In this document: positions 10,123 to 21,153 of the stretch, one piece after another | Layout: the number at the start of each line of letters is the position of its first letter | How positions within the stretch are numbered: position 1 is the first letter of the stretch | Assembly: GCA_019454045.1 (NCBI GenBank) | Contig: SKCR01023728.1 | Span: 62,001-126,000 of the forward strand | From: Zanthoxylum bungeanum | Lineage: Eukaryota > Streptophyta > Magnoliopsida > Sapindales > Rutaceae | DNA length: 64,000 bases | Direction of reading: 5' to 3' | The notes under the pieces: generated by a model | Databases searched by the model: none | Seen by the model: only the letters and a program-made list of their open reading frames with translations | Told to the model about the DNA's origin: nothing | Program-made: the position numbers and the translations under genes

Positions 10123-11970
10123 CATATTCGTTGAAGATGACACTCCCAGAACACAGTCCTTCCTCAACCTTGATAAGTTGTAAACTCATTCTCGGTCCAA
10201 TCTCTTGAAGCTTTACAGCACTTTTTGAAGAAGCTCGATTAACTCTACTAAGATCACTCGCCAGAGTCACAGTTGCTGCTTCATCATCAGCTTCACTTTC
10301 TGACCCATAACCAGCCCTTGAGAAAATTAAAGGAAAAATAACAGTGAGAACCAAAATAAATAATGAATACCCTACAGTAGTGTGGCACTTCCAACCTGGA
10401 GAGAAATGGAGTTCAATTTAATTTCTGTTTGCACATGGAGAATTGTGTTGTTGTACATGGTATGTTAAAAAATGAGTTAAATAACTGGTGTTTCATATTT
10501 ATGAACCAAAATTAATGATCTTCAGACTAAAAAAAACTAAAAAAAAATCACAATCTGACACAACTCTAATTAGTTCTTAAACTTAACACATCTATGCTAA
10601 TTGATACACAATAAATAGATGGTAAAAAATGCCCCTATTATGCTGACGTGGTTGACTAGAATGCAGAGGAAAATTGGATAAACATATATATAATATAAAG
10701 GAGCGTGGAAACTTACTTGGTAACAAAATCACTCACATCTTGGAGACTTCTGATATCTGGGACTTGATGGTTCTGCACAAATTTCCTAAGTCTACGAGAA
10801 ACACCCACAGGTTGTAGTCTAATAGAATAATGCCTAAAATCAATGAGTTTTGTGTCTTTATTGTAATTAAGCAACACAAGTCTTTGGCAAGTAAAAGCTT
10901 GACCTGAGATATCAGATAAAAATAATATTAAAATCAGGATCAATAGTCAGCCTTTTGGCATTATAAATTATATTGTTTGATCACTCACAGTGTTGATATC
11001 AATAGCCGGAAGATGTTCTGAAACATAATAGTTGTGAGCTTTAGATGTTGATCTCCAGTCCCAAAAGAAAAGAACAATCTGCCAAAACATAAAATCAAAG
11101 TCAGTGGAAGACGGCAGGCGCAGGATGAATGCTCAAGTTGCATATTTACAAGGTTTTATGTGCTGACATATTACTCCAGTCTACTGTACAATGAGAAGAA
11201 CAAAAAAATAGCCAAGTAAGTGGGAAAAAAAATGTGAATCAGACATTAAGGGGCTAGGATTAATGTGATTACAATAAAATGTTCTAGACAGCTGGCCAGT
11301 TGATAGTGAAAAATTTTTCAATTTGGAATATAAAATAAAGCAATATATAAATAATAGCAACAATGAGAATATATCTGTGTCAGAGAAAAAAAATACGAGG
11401 AGGATTTTTGAAAAGATCTTGAGGACATATAGGACCCAATTGAGATTGAGCAACATCTACAGCTAATGAGTACTCATGTATTTTAATGTAAGTGTTGGGC
11501 CCTGAGAGTCCTTGCGACCCTCAAGTAGGGTGCAGTGTCGGTCTTTGATAATATGAGGAAATGTGTAACACCCATTGGCCCTGCAACATTCAAAAAGTCC
11601 TTGAGATTTTTCGTTTCTTCTCCTGCAAACATACAACAAAGAAAGAAATATAATCATTTGATGCAGGAAAAACAAACCTAGCTCATCAAAGAACACCCAA
11701 AAAAGAAGATAAAAAAGCTATAAAGATTCACATAATCCCATCATCATAGTAGCGAAGTCCTAATAAGTATTCAAATAGAACTTTACCTTAAGCTTGAGAG
11801 CAGTATGAGGGAGCATCAACTTTCTCAAATCCATTTCAAGCTGCCTGAGAGGACCAGCAACTTTCCTCTTGAGAACACAAAACTCTTAGGAATCTTATCA
11901 CCAGTGATGTGATCCACGGTTGGTTGCTGCTTCTTCACAAACGACCTCACAAATCCCTTCTTCTTACTCT
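10123..11970 (-). pseudogene. PPAN: PETER PAN (PPAN/SSF1)-like gene fragment, five exons
   Basis: Five exons follow in the correct order on the minus strand. P1 (11787 to about 11970): KKGFVRSF, KIPKSFVFSRGKL. P2 (about 11394-11622): DFLNVAGPMGVTHFLILSK in shifting frames. P3 (10989-11078): ending FPAIDINT-like. P4 (10717-10903): NYNKDTKLIDFRHYSIRLQP, VQNHQVPDIRSLQDVSDFV. P5 (10123-10316): AGYGSESEADDEAATVTL, VKLQEIGPRMSLQLIKVEEG. These match plant PPAN, a Brix-domain nucleolar factor for 60S ribosome assembly. Introns keep GT donors and AG acceptors. Single-base deletions break the frame in P1 (near 11858), P2 and P4 (near 10893), and the lysine-rich C-terminus is missing, so it is a pseudogene. 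It sits between GAR1 exon 1 and later GAR1 exons. Confidence 0.9.
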
Positions 11971-12135
11971 GTTTTAATAAAGATTAAAATAAGAAACTCT
12001 CAATTTATTTAGTTGATAAGATGAACGAATTAAAAAATTCAATCAACTCAAGGAATGGTACAATCATGTGACCTATAACTATTTAAGTGCACAACAGATA
12101 ACATAACCATGATCGTAAAAGCTAAGCAAATCCAA

Positions 12136-12212
12136 ATACGGCCGCCACCTCGTCCACCGCGGCCGCCGTCTCTTCCTCCCCTGAAACCGCCTCCTCCTCT
12201 CGGGGGTCTCAT
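12136..12212 (-). pseudogene. GAR1: GAR1-like first exon captured by the CACTA
   Basis: The start codon at 12212 opens MRPPRGGGGFRGGRDGG, then a glycine/arginine-rich tract ending near GGGR. This is the characteristic N-terminus of plant GAR1; fibrillarin also begins with a GAR domain, but the later exons ([22 protein letters not shown]) settle it as GAR1. After this exon the reading frame runs into unrelated hydrophobic sequence and stops near 12048. The next coding sequence downstream on this strand is PPAN, not GAR1. A second in-frame ATG upstream would add 14 residues (KSSPKINQ...) but is probably leader. Confidence 0.85.
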
Positions 12213-12330
12213 TTTTTTATCTGTGTTTTGGTTGATTTTAGGAGAAGACTTCAATGGAAGCAGTGTTACTGCGAGTTTGTGACTGTTAGAAGACTTTTGA
12301 GCTTAGGGTTTTAATTTAGGGTTTTGAAGT
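12213..12330 (-). promoter_or_regulatory. Captured GAR1 leader/promoter with two telo-boxes
   Basis: On the minus strand two AAACCCTAA telo-boxes occur (complements at 12303-12311 and 12316-12324), about 90-115 bases before the GAR1 start codon. Telo-boxes are well known in promoters of plant ribosome-biogenesis genes. This suggests the transposon took the start of the gene with some of its control sequence. Confidence 0.6.
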
Positions 12331-12884
12331 GGGTCATTCGTTGCTAAATGACCATCATATCCCCTGCTTTTCAATCCACCCATTTTTTTTTTAAATTTTA
12401 AATTTTAATTGCATAAAAAACATTTGCATGTATGGACTCTTAACATGACTTGAAGCTTTTGAAGGTTGATAATCGAAGTTTGAACTGCTTACTGCTTACA
12501 TAGGACTGAGGAGAGTCCCGACTAACGAGAGTAAAAATTGAAGCCATTGAAGGTTGATAATTGATAGGATGTACTGGATTTTGTTTAGATTTTAGAAATT
12601 ACAAATGAGAGATTCATATTTGAGAGTAAAGAAGGGGGAAACAAAGGCTGCGCGATGAAAAAAAAGGTGGGAATGAGGAACCCTAAATTACTAAAATTGA
12701 TTTGGTAACTACGGTTCAGGTTTTGACCCGACAAATACATATATATTTTATAAACCGCGGTTTAAGGAACAAAAGTCACGATTTGGCCCAGTGGTAAAGC
12801 CTTACAATAAAAAAAAAATTTATATCAATGGTTACAATTTCGAGTCCCAGCAGACTTAGGAAATAATTTTTTTTTTATTTTTTT
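12331..12884. other. CACTA interior with tRNA-like boxes, no gene
   Basis: AT-rich sequence without coding signal. At its end, on the plus strand, TGGCCCAGTGG (12785-12795) matches a polymerase III A box, and ATTTCGAGTCC (about 12838-12848) is close to a B box. A second, perfect B-box match GGTTCGACTCC lies at about 12977-12987. Confidence 0.45.
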
Positions 12885-13195
12885 ACTGATACTAAGGTAT
12901 CATTAATTACTGACACTAAATTTACTGATACTCTAGTGTCAGTAATATATGCGAAAAATGTCACTCCGCGAGGTGTTGGTTCGACTCCAGACGACTACGC
13001 GTTTTTTTTTTTTTTTATTTTTACTGATACTATTGTAATAGTAATTACTGACACTAAAATCGCTGATACCATAGTGTCAGTAATTATTGATATTTAAGTG
13101 AAAAACACGGAAATAGGCCCATTTACACGTCGTTTCTGACACTTTTAGCCTAGTGTCACTAACCTAGTGTCAATAAAGGCTTTTTTCTTGTAGTG
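12885..13195. repeat. Right terminal and subterminal repeats of the CACTA element
   Basis: Multiple ACTGACACTA-type copies, ending with the inverted terminal repeat at 13180-13195. They mirror the left end. Confidence 0.9.
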
Positions 13196-13999
13196 CGGTT
13201 AGACTCATAAATCTTATACGGGACTATATGATGGTCTCCGGGCCGGGAGTCTTGGATGATAGGTGGGTATGATCGTCTTCGGTGTAGCGTATGTAAATCT
13301 TATGTGGAAAGCGTGGAGGACTACCGTTGATGAAAGTCTATAAAGTGTCCTAGTTTGTTACACATGGTCATGTGGGTTATCAAAGTACTTTGGGATTTGA
13401 GAGTTAGAGCTCATGCATTTATGGATTATAATGTGTGATTATGTGCGAGTATGGGGTTTCTATTACTTTTATGATATTTGGATATTGTTATGATTTTTAC
13501 ATCGTTAATATGAATTTCATAATTTCTTTCAGATAGTTATACGCAATGAAATTTGAAGAAACAGTGACTTGCCATTTATTTTATATATTTGTTTTTCTAT
13601 AATTACATACAGATGTTTAAAAGTTGTATTCGAACTTTATTCGACCTAACCATGCATCGACATTTCAAAAGATGAAAAACTTTTCAAAACAGGTAGTCGG
13701 ATTCTTACGAGTATTTTTCCAAAATACTCACCCCTGCTTCCTCTACAGGTAGTTCCAGTTAGGTGACTCTGTTGGGAACATCATGAGCAGTTGCGTAGAG
13801 CGTGGTATCGGGACTTTGACTTTGAGTTTGTTTTGCTTTTTCGATTAGTTGATGATTGTTGAACTTTCTCTTCTACGTTAGTTATAAATATGCCACATTA
13901 CTTTAATGATGCCGATGATGTAGAATTTGCTACTTTAATTATGAATTTTATTTACTTTATGATCAATAATGTTTAATAATGATTCCGATACTGACTAAA

Positions 14000-16900
14000 C
14001 CGAATACCTTAAGAGATCCGTAAGGCATCCAGCTGATGATCAACCTCCACTAACAACCAAATCTCACTCCGATGGTAGAGGCGCGCTTACTCTGACCTCC
14101 ATTCAATTCCAAGCTCGTTATGGACAGCCTCCACTACAGATCCCACCTAAGGGCCAACCAAGTTAGTCTTAATACCTTTCAGCAGTCCTTGCACCTGAAT
14201 CCTTCATAATATAATAAAATAGCAGACCCTATCATTGCAGACGTTTGGTTGCGGGAGATGAAATATCATTTTCATACTTTGGGAATCCCAAGACATCATT
14301 GGACCTCTATTATGACATCAAGATCTAGTGGGACATTCATTTATGGTATGACAATATCGAAAGTATACGGGTTGTGGATGGCGTTAAATGGGAGAAATTC
14401 GAGCAGATGTTTAAGGCTAAGTTTTTTTTTTATGATAAACAACAAGGTGAGGTGTCAATGCAATTTTCTATACCGGTATAGGGAAATCTATTAGTATGAT
14501 ATTTTTCTAATAAGTTTATAGAGTTGTCCAGGTTTACACTCGGCACAAGGATAAAAGAGTCCTATCATATGACACTATTTACGAGCAAGTTGAACCCATA
14601 TATCATCGATCGTATCGGTACACAATAGTTTGACAAGCTTCTAGACATCCGCTTAGTCGCCCAACAAGTTGAATCTCTCGTGGTTTTTAGCCAATCATAG
14701 AGGAATGAGGAACGAAAGGCTGATTTGTTTATTTTATCCTTGGAATAATTTGATGTGATTCTCGACATGGATTGGCTATCCAAATATCGAGCCGAGATGG
14801 ATTGCTATAGAAAAAGAATCATTTATCTACAAAAGCATGGAATCTCTGTTGTCTACCAAGTGAGCATGGATTCTTTGAAACCTAATTCTATCTGGAATGC
14901 ATGCATAGATATGAAATAAACCCAACAGCTGTGAGAGCTTGTTTGCCCTCAGGGACGAGGGGAGTTCAAAGGATCATTATTCACCTATGCCAGTGGTTAG
15001 TGAATTTTTAGATGTGTTTCCGAAAGATTTATCGGGATTGCCACCAAACCGAGAGATCGAGTTTTTTATTGGCTAGGTTTCCGGAGCTCAACCAGTTTCT
15101 ATGCTGACCTATCACATGGCCCCTGCCAAGATGACAGAATTACGAGACTAGTTGGATGACCTTCTAGGTAACAGATTCATCCAAAATATTATGTTTTGTT
15201 GAGAGCTCATGTATTGTTTGCCAATAAAGCTGACGGGACACTGAGATGTATGTTTTATTATAAGTTAAATCAGCTGACTATTAAGAATAAATACCCACTA
15301 CCGTGGATAGAGAACTGTTTGACCTACTTGGTGGGTCCATGATTTTCTACAAAAATTTATTTGAGATCTGGCTATTACGGACTGGAAATTTGAGAGGGAG
15401 ATATTCCAAGACCGCATTCAGAACTCGACACGGCCACTTTGAGTTTTTAGTTATACATTTCGACTTAACTAATAACCCTGCCACCTTCAGAGACCTCCTA
15501 AATCAAATCCTTAGACCTTATCTAGATCAGTTGTGATAGTCTCTATAGATGAAAGTGTGGTATACTCAAAACCCCTAGAAGAACCGTATGCCAAAAGATC
15601 AAAATGTGATTTTGCATGACCGAGGTAAAGTTTCTAGGGCATGTAATCTCTTAAGAAGGTATTACGATTTATTTTTCAAAGATATGACTTGTCTTACAGT
15701 GGGAAAGCTTGAAGAAAGTAACAAAATTGCGTAGTTTTCTCGAATTAGCAACGATGATCTTCACCTTAAATATGTAGAGGTGTTACTTGTATAATTTCAA
15801 GTTTGAAATCTTCATTGATCACAAGAGTTTGAAATAACTTTTTATCCAGTGAGACCTAAACCTGCAACAATGACGATGAATCGAATATGTGGAGGATTAT
15901 GACATTTTCCTTAGTATCAACTTGGGAAAGCCAATTAGTGGCCGATGAGTTGGGTAGAAAACCTCATAGTGTGCTAGCTGCCCTAGCCTTAGAGGACTGG
16001 AAGAGGTCAATTGTTCTAGGGGATTATAGCCTGTAATACTTTAAAAACAATTATAATGTTTTTGTCAGCAATCACATGGCCACCCCATTCCATCTCCAGA
16101 TTATACAGCAAAGTCAGAGATGAGACGAGGAATTGAGGACAGATTGAGAATGAATCCTAAAATGGAGAACAATTGGAGGGTTAAAGTATCAATAATAATG
16201 GTCTCATGCTATTCAACGTAAAATTTACAGTGGCCAACGATCCTAACTTACAGGAAATAATGCTTACTTAAGCTCTTAAATCTTAGCTCACGGAACATCG
16301 AGAGAGTACCAAAATGTGTCAATACCTAAAAAGGTAGTATCGGTGGAAGCGGATGAAGAAAGATGCGACAACCTTTTTAGCTAATGTGTGACATGCTAGC
16401 AGGTAAAAGCAGAAAGTCATAGGTATACTAGGCTATTTAAACCATTGGCAATTCTAGAATGGAGATGAGATAAGATCATCATGGATTTTATGATCGAGTT
16501 ACCTAAGACTTTAAGTAAGCAAGATAAGGTTTGGGGTAATAGTGAATCGACTAATGAAGATTGTTCACTTTATCCCATTAAAGGCCGAGTGTTCCATAAC
16601 TAAGCTAAGTCAACTCTATATGAAGGACATAATTCATCTGTATAATATACCTTCTAGCATAGTCTTTGATAGAGTCACACAATTTATCTCAGAGTTTTAG
16701 CGAGACTTGCAAAAAGCCTTGGGGAACAAAACTCAACTTAATTATGGCATATCCTTACGAGACCAATGGTCAATCTTGGAGGACCATTCAAACCCTAATG
16801 GACGTGCTCCGCACATATGTACTAAACTCTGGAGGAAGTTGGGGTACCTATCTTCCTTTGGATGAGTTTGCCTATAACAAAAGCTACCATGCCAGCTTGG

Positions 16901-17560
16901 ACATGTCCTATTGTAAAGAGTTGTGTGGTAGGCCATATAAATCACCATTGTGTTGGGCGGAGCCAGATGAGTATATTACTCTCGGGTCAGATTTGATCAT
17001 AGAGACAATTGAAAAGATCAGAGGCTGAAAGAGGGTCAGAGTCATCAAAAAAGTTAAACAGACATCTCAAGGATATAATTTGATGTATGAGATTGTGCAT
17101 CCCTAAAGTTGACACTGAAACATAACTTAACGAAATTTAAGGTTAAAGACAAGTTGGCCCCACAATATATTTGGGTTTTTCAAGGTTATCAGAAGGGTGG
17201 GGCTAGTTGCTTGCCTTTTAAGGTTATCAATAGAGCTGGGACACATACATAATATTTTTAAGGTTTCGATGTTGCGATAATATAGATCAGACTCGTCTTA
17301 CATAATTCGATGGACAGAAGTACTAGTACAAGAGGATGTGTCATATTAAGAACAACGAGTACATATATTAGAGTGGATCAAAGTTTTAAACTATAGGGAA
17401 ATACCATTTCTCAAGGTGCTACTGGGATACCATAAGAGGGACGAAGGTACTTAGGAACTTGAGACCGAAGTATTTGAAAAGTGTCCCCATTTATTTGATT
17501 TCTAACTTGATGTTGTACTCTAAATCCCTGTGTATTTTAATTGGGACGGAATTCCTTTCA
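14000..17560 (+). pseudogene. gag-pol: Decayed gag-pol of the Tekay-like element
   Basis: Remnants appear in canonical order, broken by many stops. Gag lies near 14230-14700. The protease end reads VILDMDWLSKY near 14757-14800. RT is near 15010-15640 (FLDVFPKDLSGLPP, NKYPLP-like, NNPATF). RNase H is near 15770-15970 (FEIFIDHKSLK). Integrase runs from about 16540 to 17030 (DRVTQFIS, DEFAYNKSYHASLDMS, KSPLCWAEPDE). A chromodomain-like end lies near 17400-17500 (LLGYHKRDE ... CPHLF). The phrase order in integrase and the ending match Tekay/Del chromoviruses. Nothing here could be translated as a whole, and the element must be old. Confidence 0.8.
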
Positions 17561-20339
17561 GGGTGAAAGATGTAAAACCCCATACTTTTGTAAGGATTTA
17601 TTGGAAAATAATAGAAATTTGGGGTCAAAAATTCAAATTTTGACTTTGTCAACAGGGAACAAAATGTAAAATTTTGAAATTTTCTGGGACTAAAATGATA
17701 GAAATTTGAGAGTTTCGTGGGTAAATTTCACTTCAATCAAACTTCACGGGGCTCATTGATCTTTTCCAAGGTCTAAAACGTGGTAACACTCAGACGTTAA
17801 CATGTGGCCCAACTAGACTTCGCCACGTGGCCTAACTAGATGCCGACACGTGTTCCAATCGGATGCTGACACATGTCTCACTCAAGTCTATAAAAGTGAT
17901 TCTTCTTAAATATATTTAAAAAATTAAAACACACACTATCTCTAATTTTCTATCTCTCTCTCACGCTATAGACCTTCCAACACCCGTCCTCACGCCATCG
18001 TAGCTCTAACGACTACACGCACGCGTCAGCCCGTCTTATTCCTCAATTGTCGATCTCTCCAATATTGTTGACAACGCCGGTATCGTAGCATTGACCGCTC
18101 TTCATGCACTACCTAAGATACCAAGAAAACTATCATTTCTCCTTCGTACATCGGCTTCAGGCCACCGTTGATGACAACTTTGATGAGTGCAACATCATTG
18201 GCCCATTTCCGATTCAATGACACCGGTCCCACAACCATCAAGGGCCGTTTGCCCATTTTCCAAATACAGAGGGAGGGTAGTTTTGACTTTTCTCCAAGCT
18301 CGAGAGATCCAACCATTGGATCGACGAACGAACACAATCAGTGAACTCCCATCAACGAACCAAGCGTATAGATATATAATTTGCCAGTTAAAAGTTATTA
18401 GATTGTGTGAACCCATTCCAAAGCGGAATATGCATATCTCGAGGTGCGTGCAAGCCAGCCCAAGACAAAGTCAGGCCTGAGAAGAGATAAAGTTATGTGT
18501 GCTAAATTTCATGGTGAGATCCATTTCATAATCCAAACGTTCGATAGGGGTAGAGATTCGATTACCGTTCTTTTTTAAATAAAGTTTATTTTAAAAATTA
18601 TTATATAAATTGTATTTAGTTTCTGCACTGTATCTATTTATTAAGTTTGTTTATGAAATGATTATTTTAAAATTTTAATGTTTTTTACGGATATTACAGA
18701 CTTGGCTATTTTTTTGTATTTATAAATTACTGCATGAGTATTTCAGTAAATTATACATTACGCACATACCATGGGATCACACATGAGGTCTACTTTTTGT
18801 TTGACCACATAGGGGTCCATAACGCTGTGTGGAAATTGTGACAGGATTACCATTGGAGAAAGTCGATAAAGTGTCATGGTTAACCACACAAGAGTCATAG
18901 ATATTGATGGGCTGGACCGTTATGGGTTAGTCCCATAAATCTTATCTTGGGCTGTATTGATGGTCTTCGGACCTCCGTGGTATATTATGATAGACCCTGC
19001 AGAAATTGTAACATCCTGCCTAGGCCAGGATGCTACCGGCAGGAGACAGGAAAACCCATCTCCATAAGCCTCTAGATCTAACGAAATTTCGGCATGATGT
19101 ATTCGTAACATCATGCCACCTGGCCTGTAGCCAGCATCCATATACATCAAGAACACAACAATCTCGGCCTCAGGCCGGAATCTCAACATCAATGCATTCA
19201 TCAACAAGGCCTCAGGCCTGAACTCAATAAACAAAATGCAATACTTGGCCTTCGGCCAGAACTCAAAGTAAAAACTATACTAATACATCACCATTACAAA
19301 TTAATTTCAAATGCAATGACCATACAAAGGGCCGTGAGGACCCATAACTCAACCCAGGACTCTCTTGACTTCCTCGACTGCAATTGGGGCGATCCACTGT
19401 CTTCAAGTCTTCCTCAAAGTTCTACTAGCTCGAAATGTCAGCTACTGACCTGCAAAACTACAAACTGTGGTGGTGTGAGTCATAATGACCCAGCAAGTAA
19501 TCATGCAGATGCTCCGGTAATAAAACTTCACATTTATAAAAGTCATCTCAATTTATAACGCAACTTATATCACACTGTAAGAGAATATCTCAGTTTAATA
19601 GGTTAATTATCTTCTTTATTCGTAACTCGAATACAAACTGGAATCATACAATCATACCAATGTCTGATCTCCACTCCCATTTCGTATTCATTTTTACCTA
19701 TTCCGTGTTCTTCATTACTCTTACAAGGTTCTTATTCATAGCCTCAGTTAGAGATTCTCTAACTTCTTAAGACCCAATTAGGTTATTATTTATTCTTACT
19801 CCATATCTTCGACATATAGTTATTATAAACTAATCATAACACAAAAGAAACATATTTATATTCTTACCTTCCTTAAGGGTTATCTGTGAACATCATATAT
19901 TACTTAATTTCACACCTTATCCTACATGCAATACCACATATAAACACTTCCGATGCTACTTAACTATCCTTCACTGCCTTGTTCATTCTTTGCCCGTTAG
20001 GTTGGGACATTGGTTATAGTTATTTTTCTTTTATTTCATTGAAATATCATCAAATCGGTGATATATAATATCATTTTCATTCACAACTACTACCAACCAC
20101 GTACTCATATATGTATACTTAGAGTCAAGTTATCTTACCTCAATGCTCTCGGGAAGCTCATTGTATATAAACACACCATACATAAAGAAAACATTCATCA
20201 TATACTCACACAAATATGATCATGCTGTCATATGTTAACATCAACCATGTGCCTCTCAGATAAATCACTAGAATGCATGATTTGTATGTAGAACTTGTAA
20301 ACCATATCTACTGAACATGCTATGCCTTTAGATAATGCA

Positions 20340-20660
20340 CGAAAACCCTTTTTCTGAAACACACTTTTCTGAAAACTTCTTTTAAAAAAACTGTTTCTGA
20401 AAGCTTTTGCTAAAAAACTATATTTCTAAAACTTTATCTTTCTAAAACTGCCTTTAAAATAATGTTTCATGAAAACTCTTATTTAAAATCTGATTTCTGA
20501 AGTCTGAATCTTAAATAAAATCTGAAAACTTTATACTGGGGATCTGAAAACTAAAAACTGAAAATACTTGATGCCCAGGACCATATCTCAACTGCGGCAT
20601 CTCTGAAAACTGAAAATCGAAATCTGAAAAACTGTTTCTGAAAATCTGAAAACTGAAAAC
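20340..20660. repeat. Degenerate CTGAAAA/TTTCTAAAAC repeat tract
   Basis: Roughly 25 imperfect copies of CTGAAAA, CTAAAAA or similar, making a low-complexity purine-biased block inside the solo LTR, directly before and around the hairpin array. Confidence 0.75.
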
Positions 20661-20765
20661 TGCTATACGTCCAGGACCATAACTCAACTGGACGTCTATC
20701 TACACCCAGGACCATAACTCAACTGGGTGTACTCGATGCCCAGGAACATAACTCAACTGGGCATC
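20570..20765. repeat. Four tandem hairpins with matched stem changes
   Basis: Each unit is an inverted repeat around a 13-base loop close to GACCATAACTCAA. Stems: GATGCC/GGCATC with an inner CAG/CTG and one bulged base (20570-20601); ACGTCCAG/CTGGACGT (20667-20695); TACACCCAG/CTGGGTGTA (20701-20731); GATGCCCAG/CTGGGCATC (20735-20765). The inner CCAG/CTGG is nearly constant; the outer stem differs between units but pairs within each. Confidence 0.9.
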
Positions 20766-21128
20766 TAAAACTAGGATTTCGGGACCCTATAGCCCCTAGT
20801 CCTGCTCGAGGATCTGAGAGCGTCCCCTCAGTCCTCCACATGTGCACATGTGTCTATATCCGTCAATTCCAATAGTGTACAACTGTGATGGGTCAAATCC
20901 CAAATCCCGAATCATAAGTATCCGTCAATTCCGAACTATATCTCAAGTTACATATTGGGGTGAGTTTTTACCTCATGTCCCGAAAACCATAAAATCATAA
21001 TCTGTAACTCAATCTGTAAAAACATTTTCTGAAATACGATTCTTTTCAAAAACATTTGAAAACTTTCTTTAAAACATTTGAAATTGTTGAAAACCTTGCT
21101 ATCATTTGCTTATCTGATGAAAACTTAA

Positions 21129-21153
21129 ACACACACACACACACACACACACA
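21129..21153. repeat. (AC)n microsatellite
   Basis: About 12 uninterrupted AC dinucleotides inside the solo LTR. Confidence 0.95.

Larger units (their letters stand above)
8033..13195. mobile_element. Non-autonomous CACTA (En/Spm) transposon carrying host gene exons
   Basis: Terminal inverted repeats begin CACTACAAGAAAAAAG at 8033 and end with its complement at 13195. Subterminal regions are packed with direct and inverted copies of ACTGACACTA/TAGTGTCAG, the arrangement expected for En/Spm transposase binding. The 3-bp duplication looks like GGT (8030-8032) and GGT (13197-13199) with one extra C beside the right end. No transposase is recognisable. The interior holds exons of GAR1-like and PPAN-like genes with their introns, all on the minus strand, so capture took place at DNA level. 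This is a Pack-type (transduplicating) CACTA. Confidence 0.92.
6852..13992 (+). repeat. Left LTR of the Tekay-like element, split by a CACTA transposon
   Basis: Bases 6852-8032 and 13196-13992 together align with the right LTR. The first roughly 100 bases present in the right copy are missing here. The break at 8032/13196 is the CACTA insertion. The similarity ends near 13992 at GATTCCGATACT. Confidence 0.8.

Noticed and set aside
12136..12212. Fibrillarin first exon
   Set aside because: The GAR-rich N-terminus alone would allow it, but the later exons ([22 protein letters not shown]) are GAR1, not fibrillarin.
12048..12254. Complete small glycine/arginine-rich protein gene
   Set aside because: Only the first part is GAR1 exon 1; the remainder is read-through into unrelated sequence.
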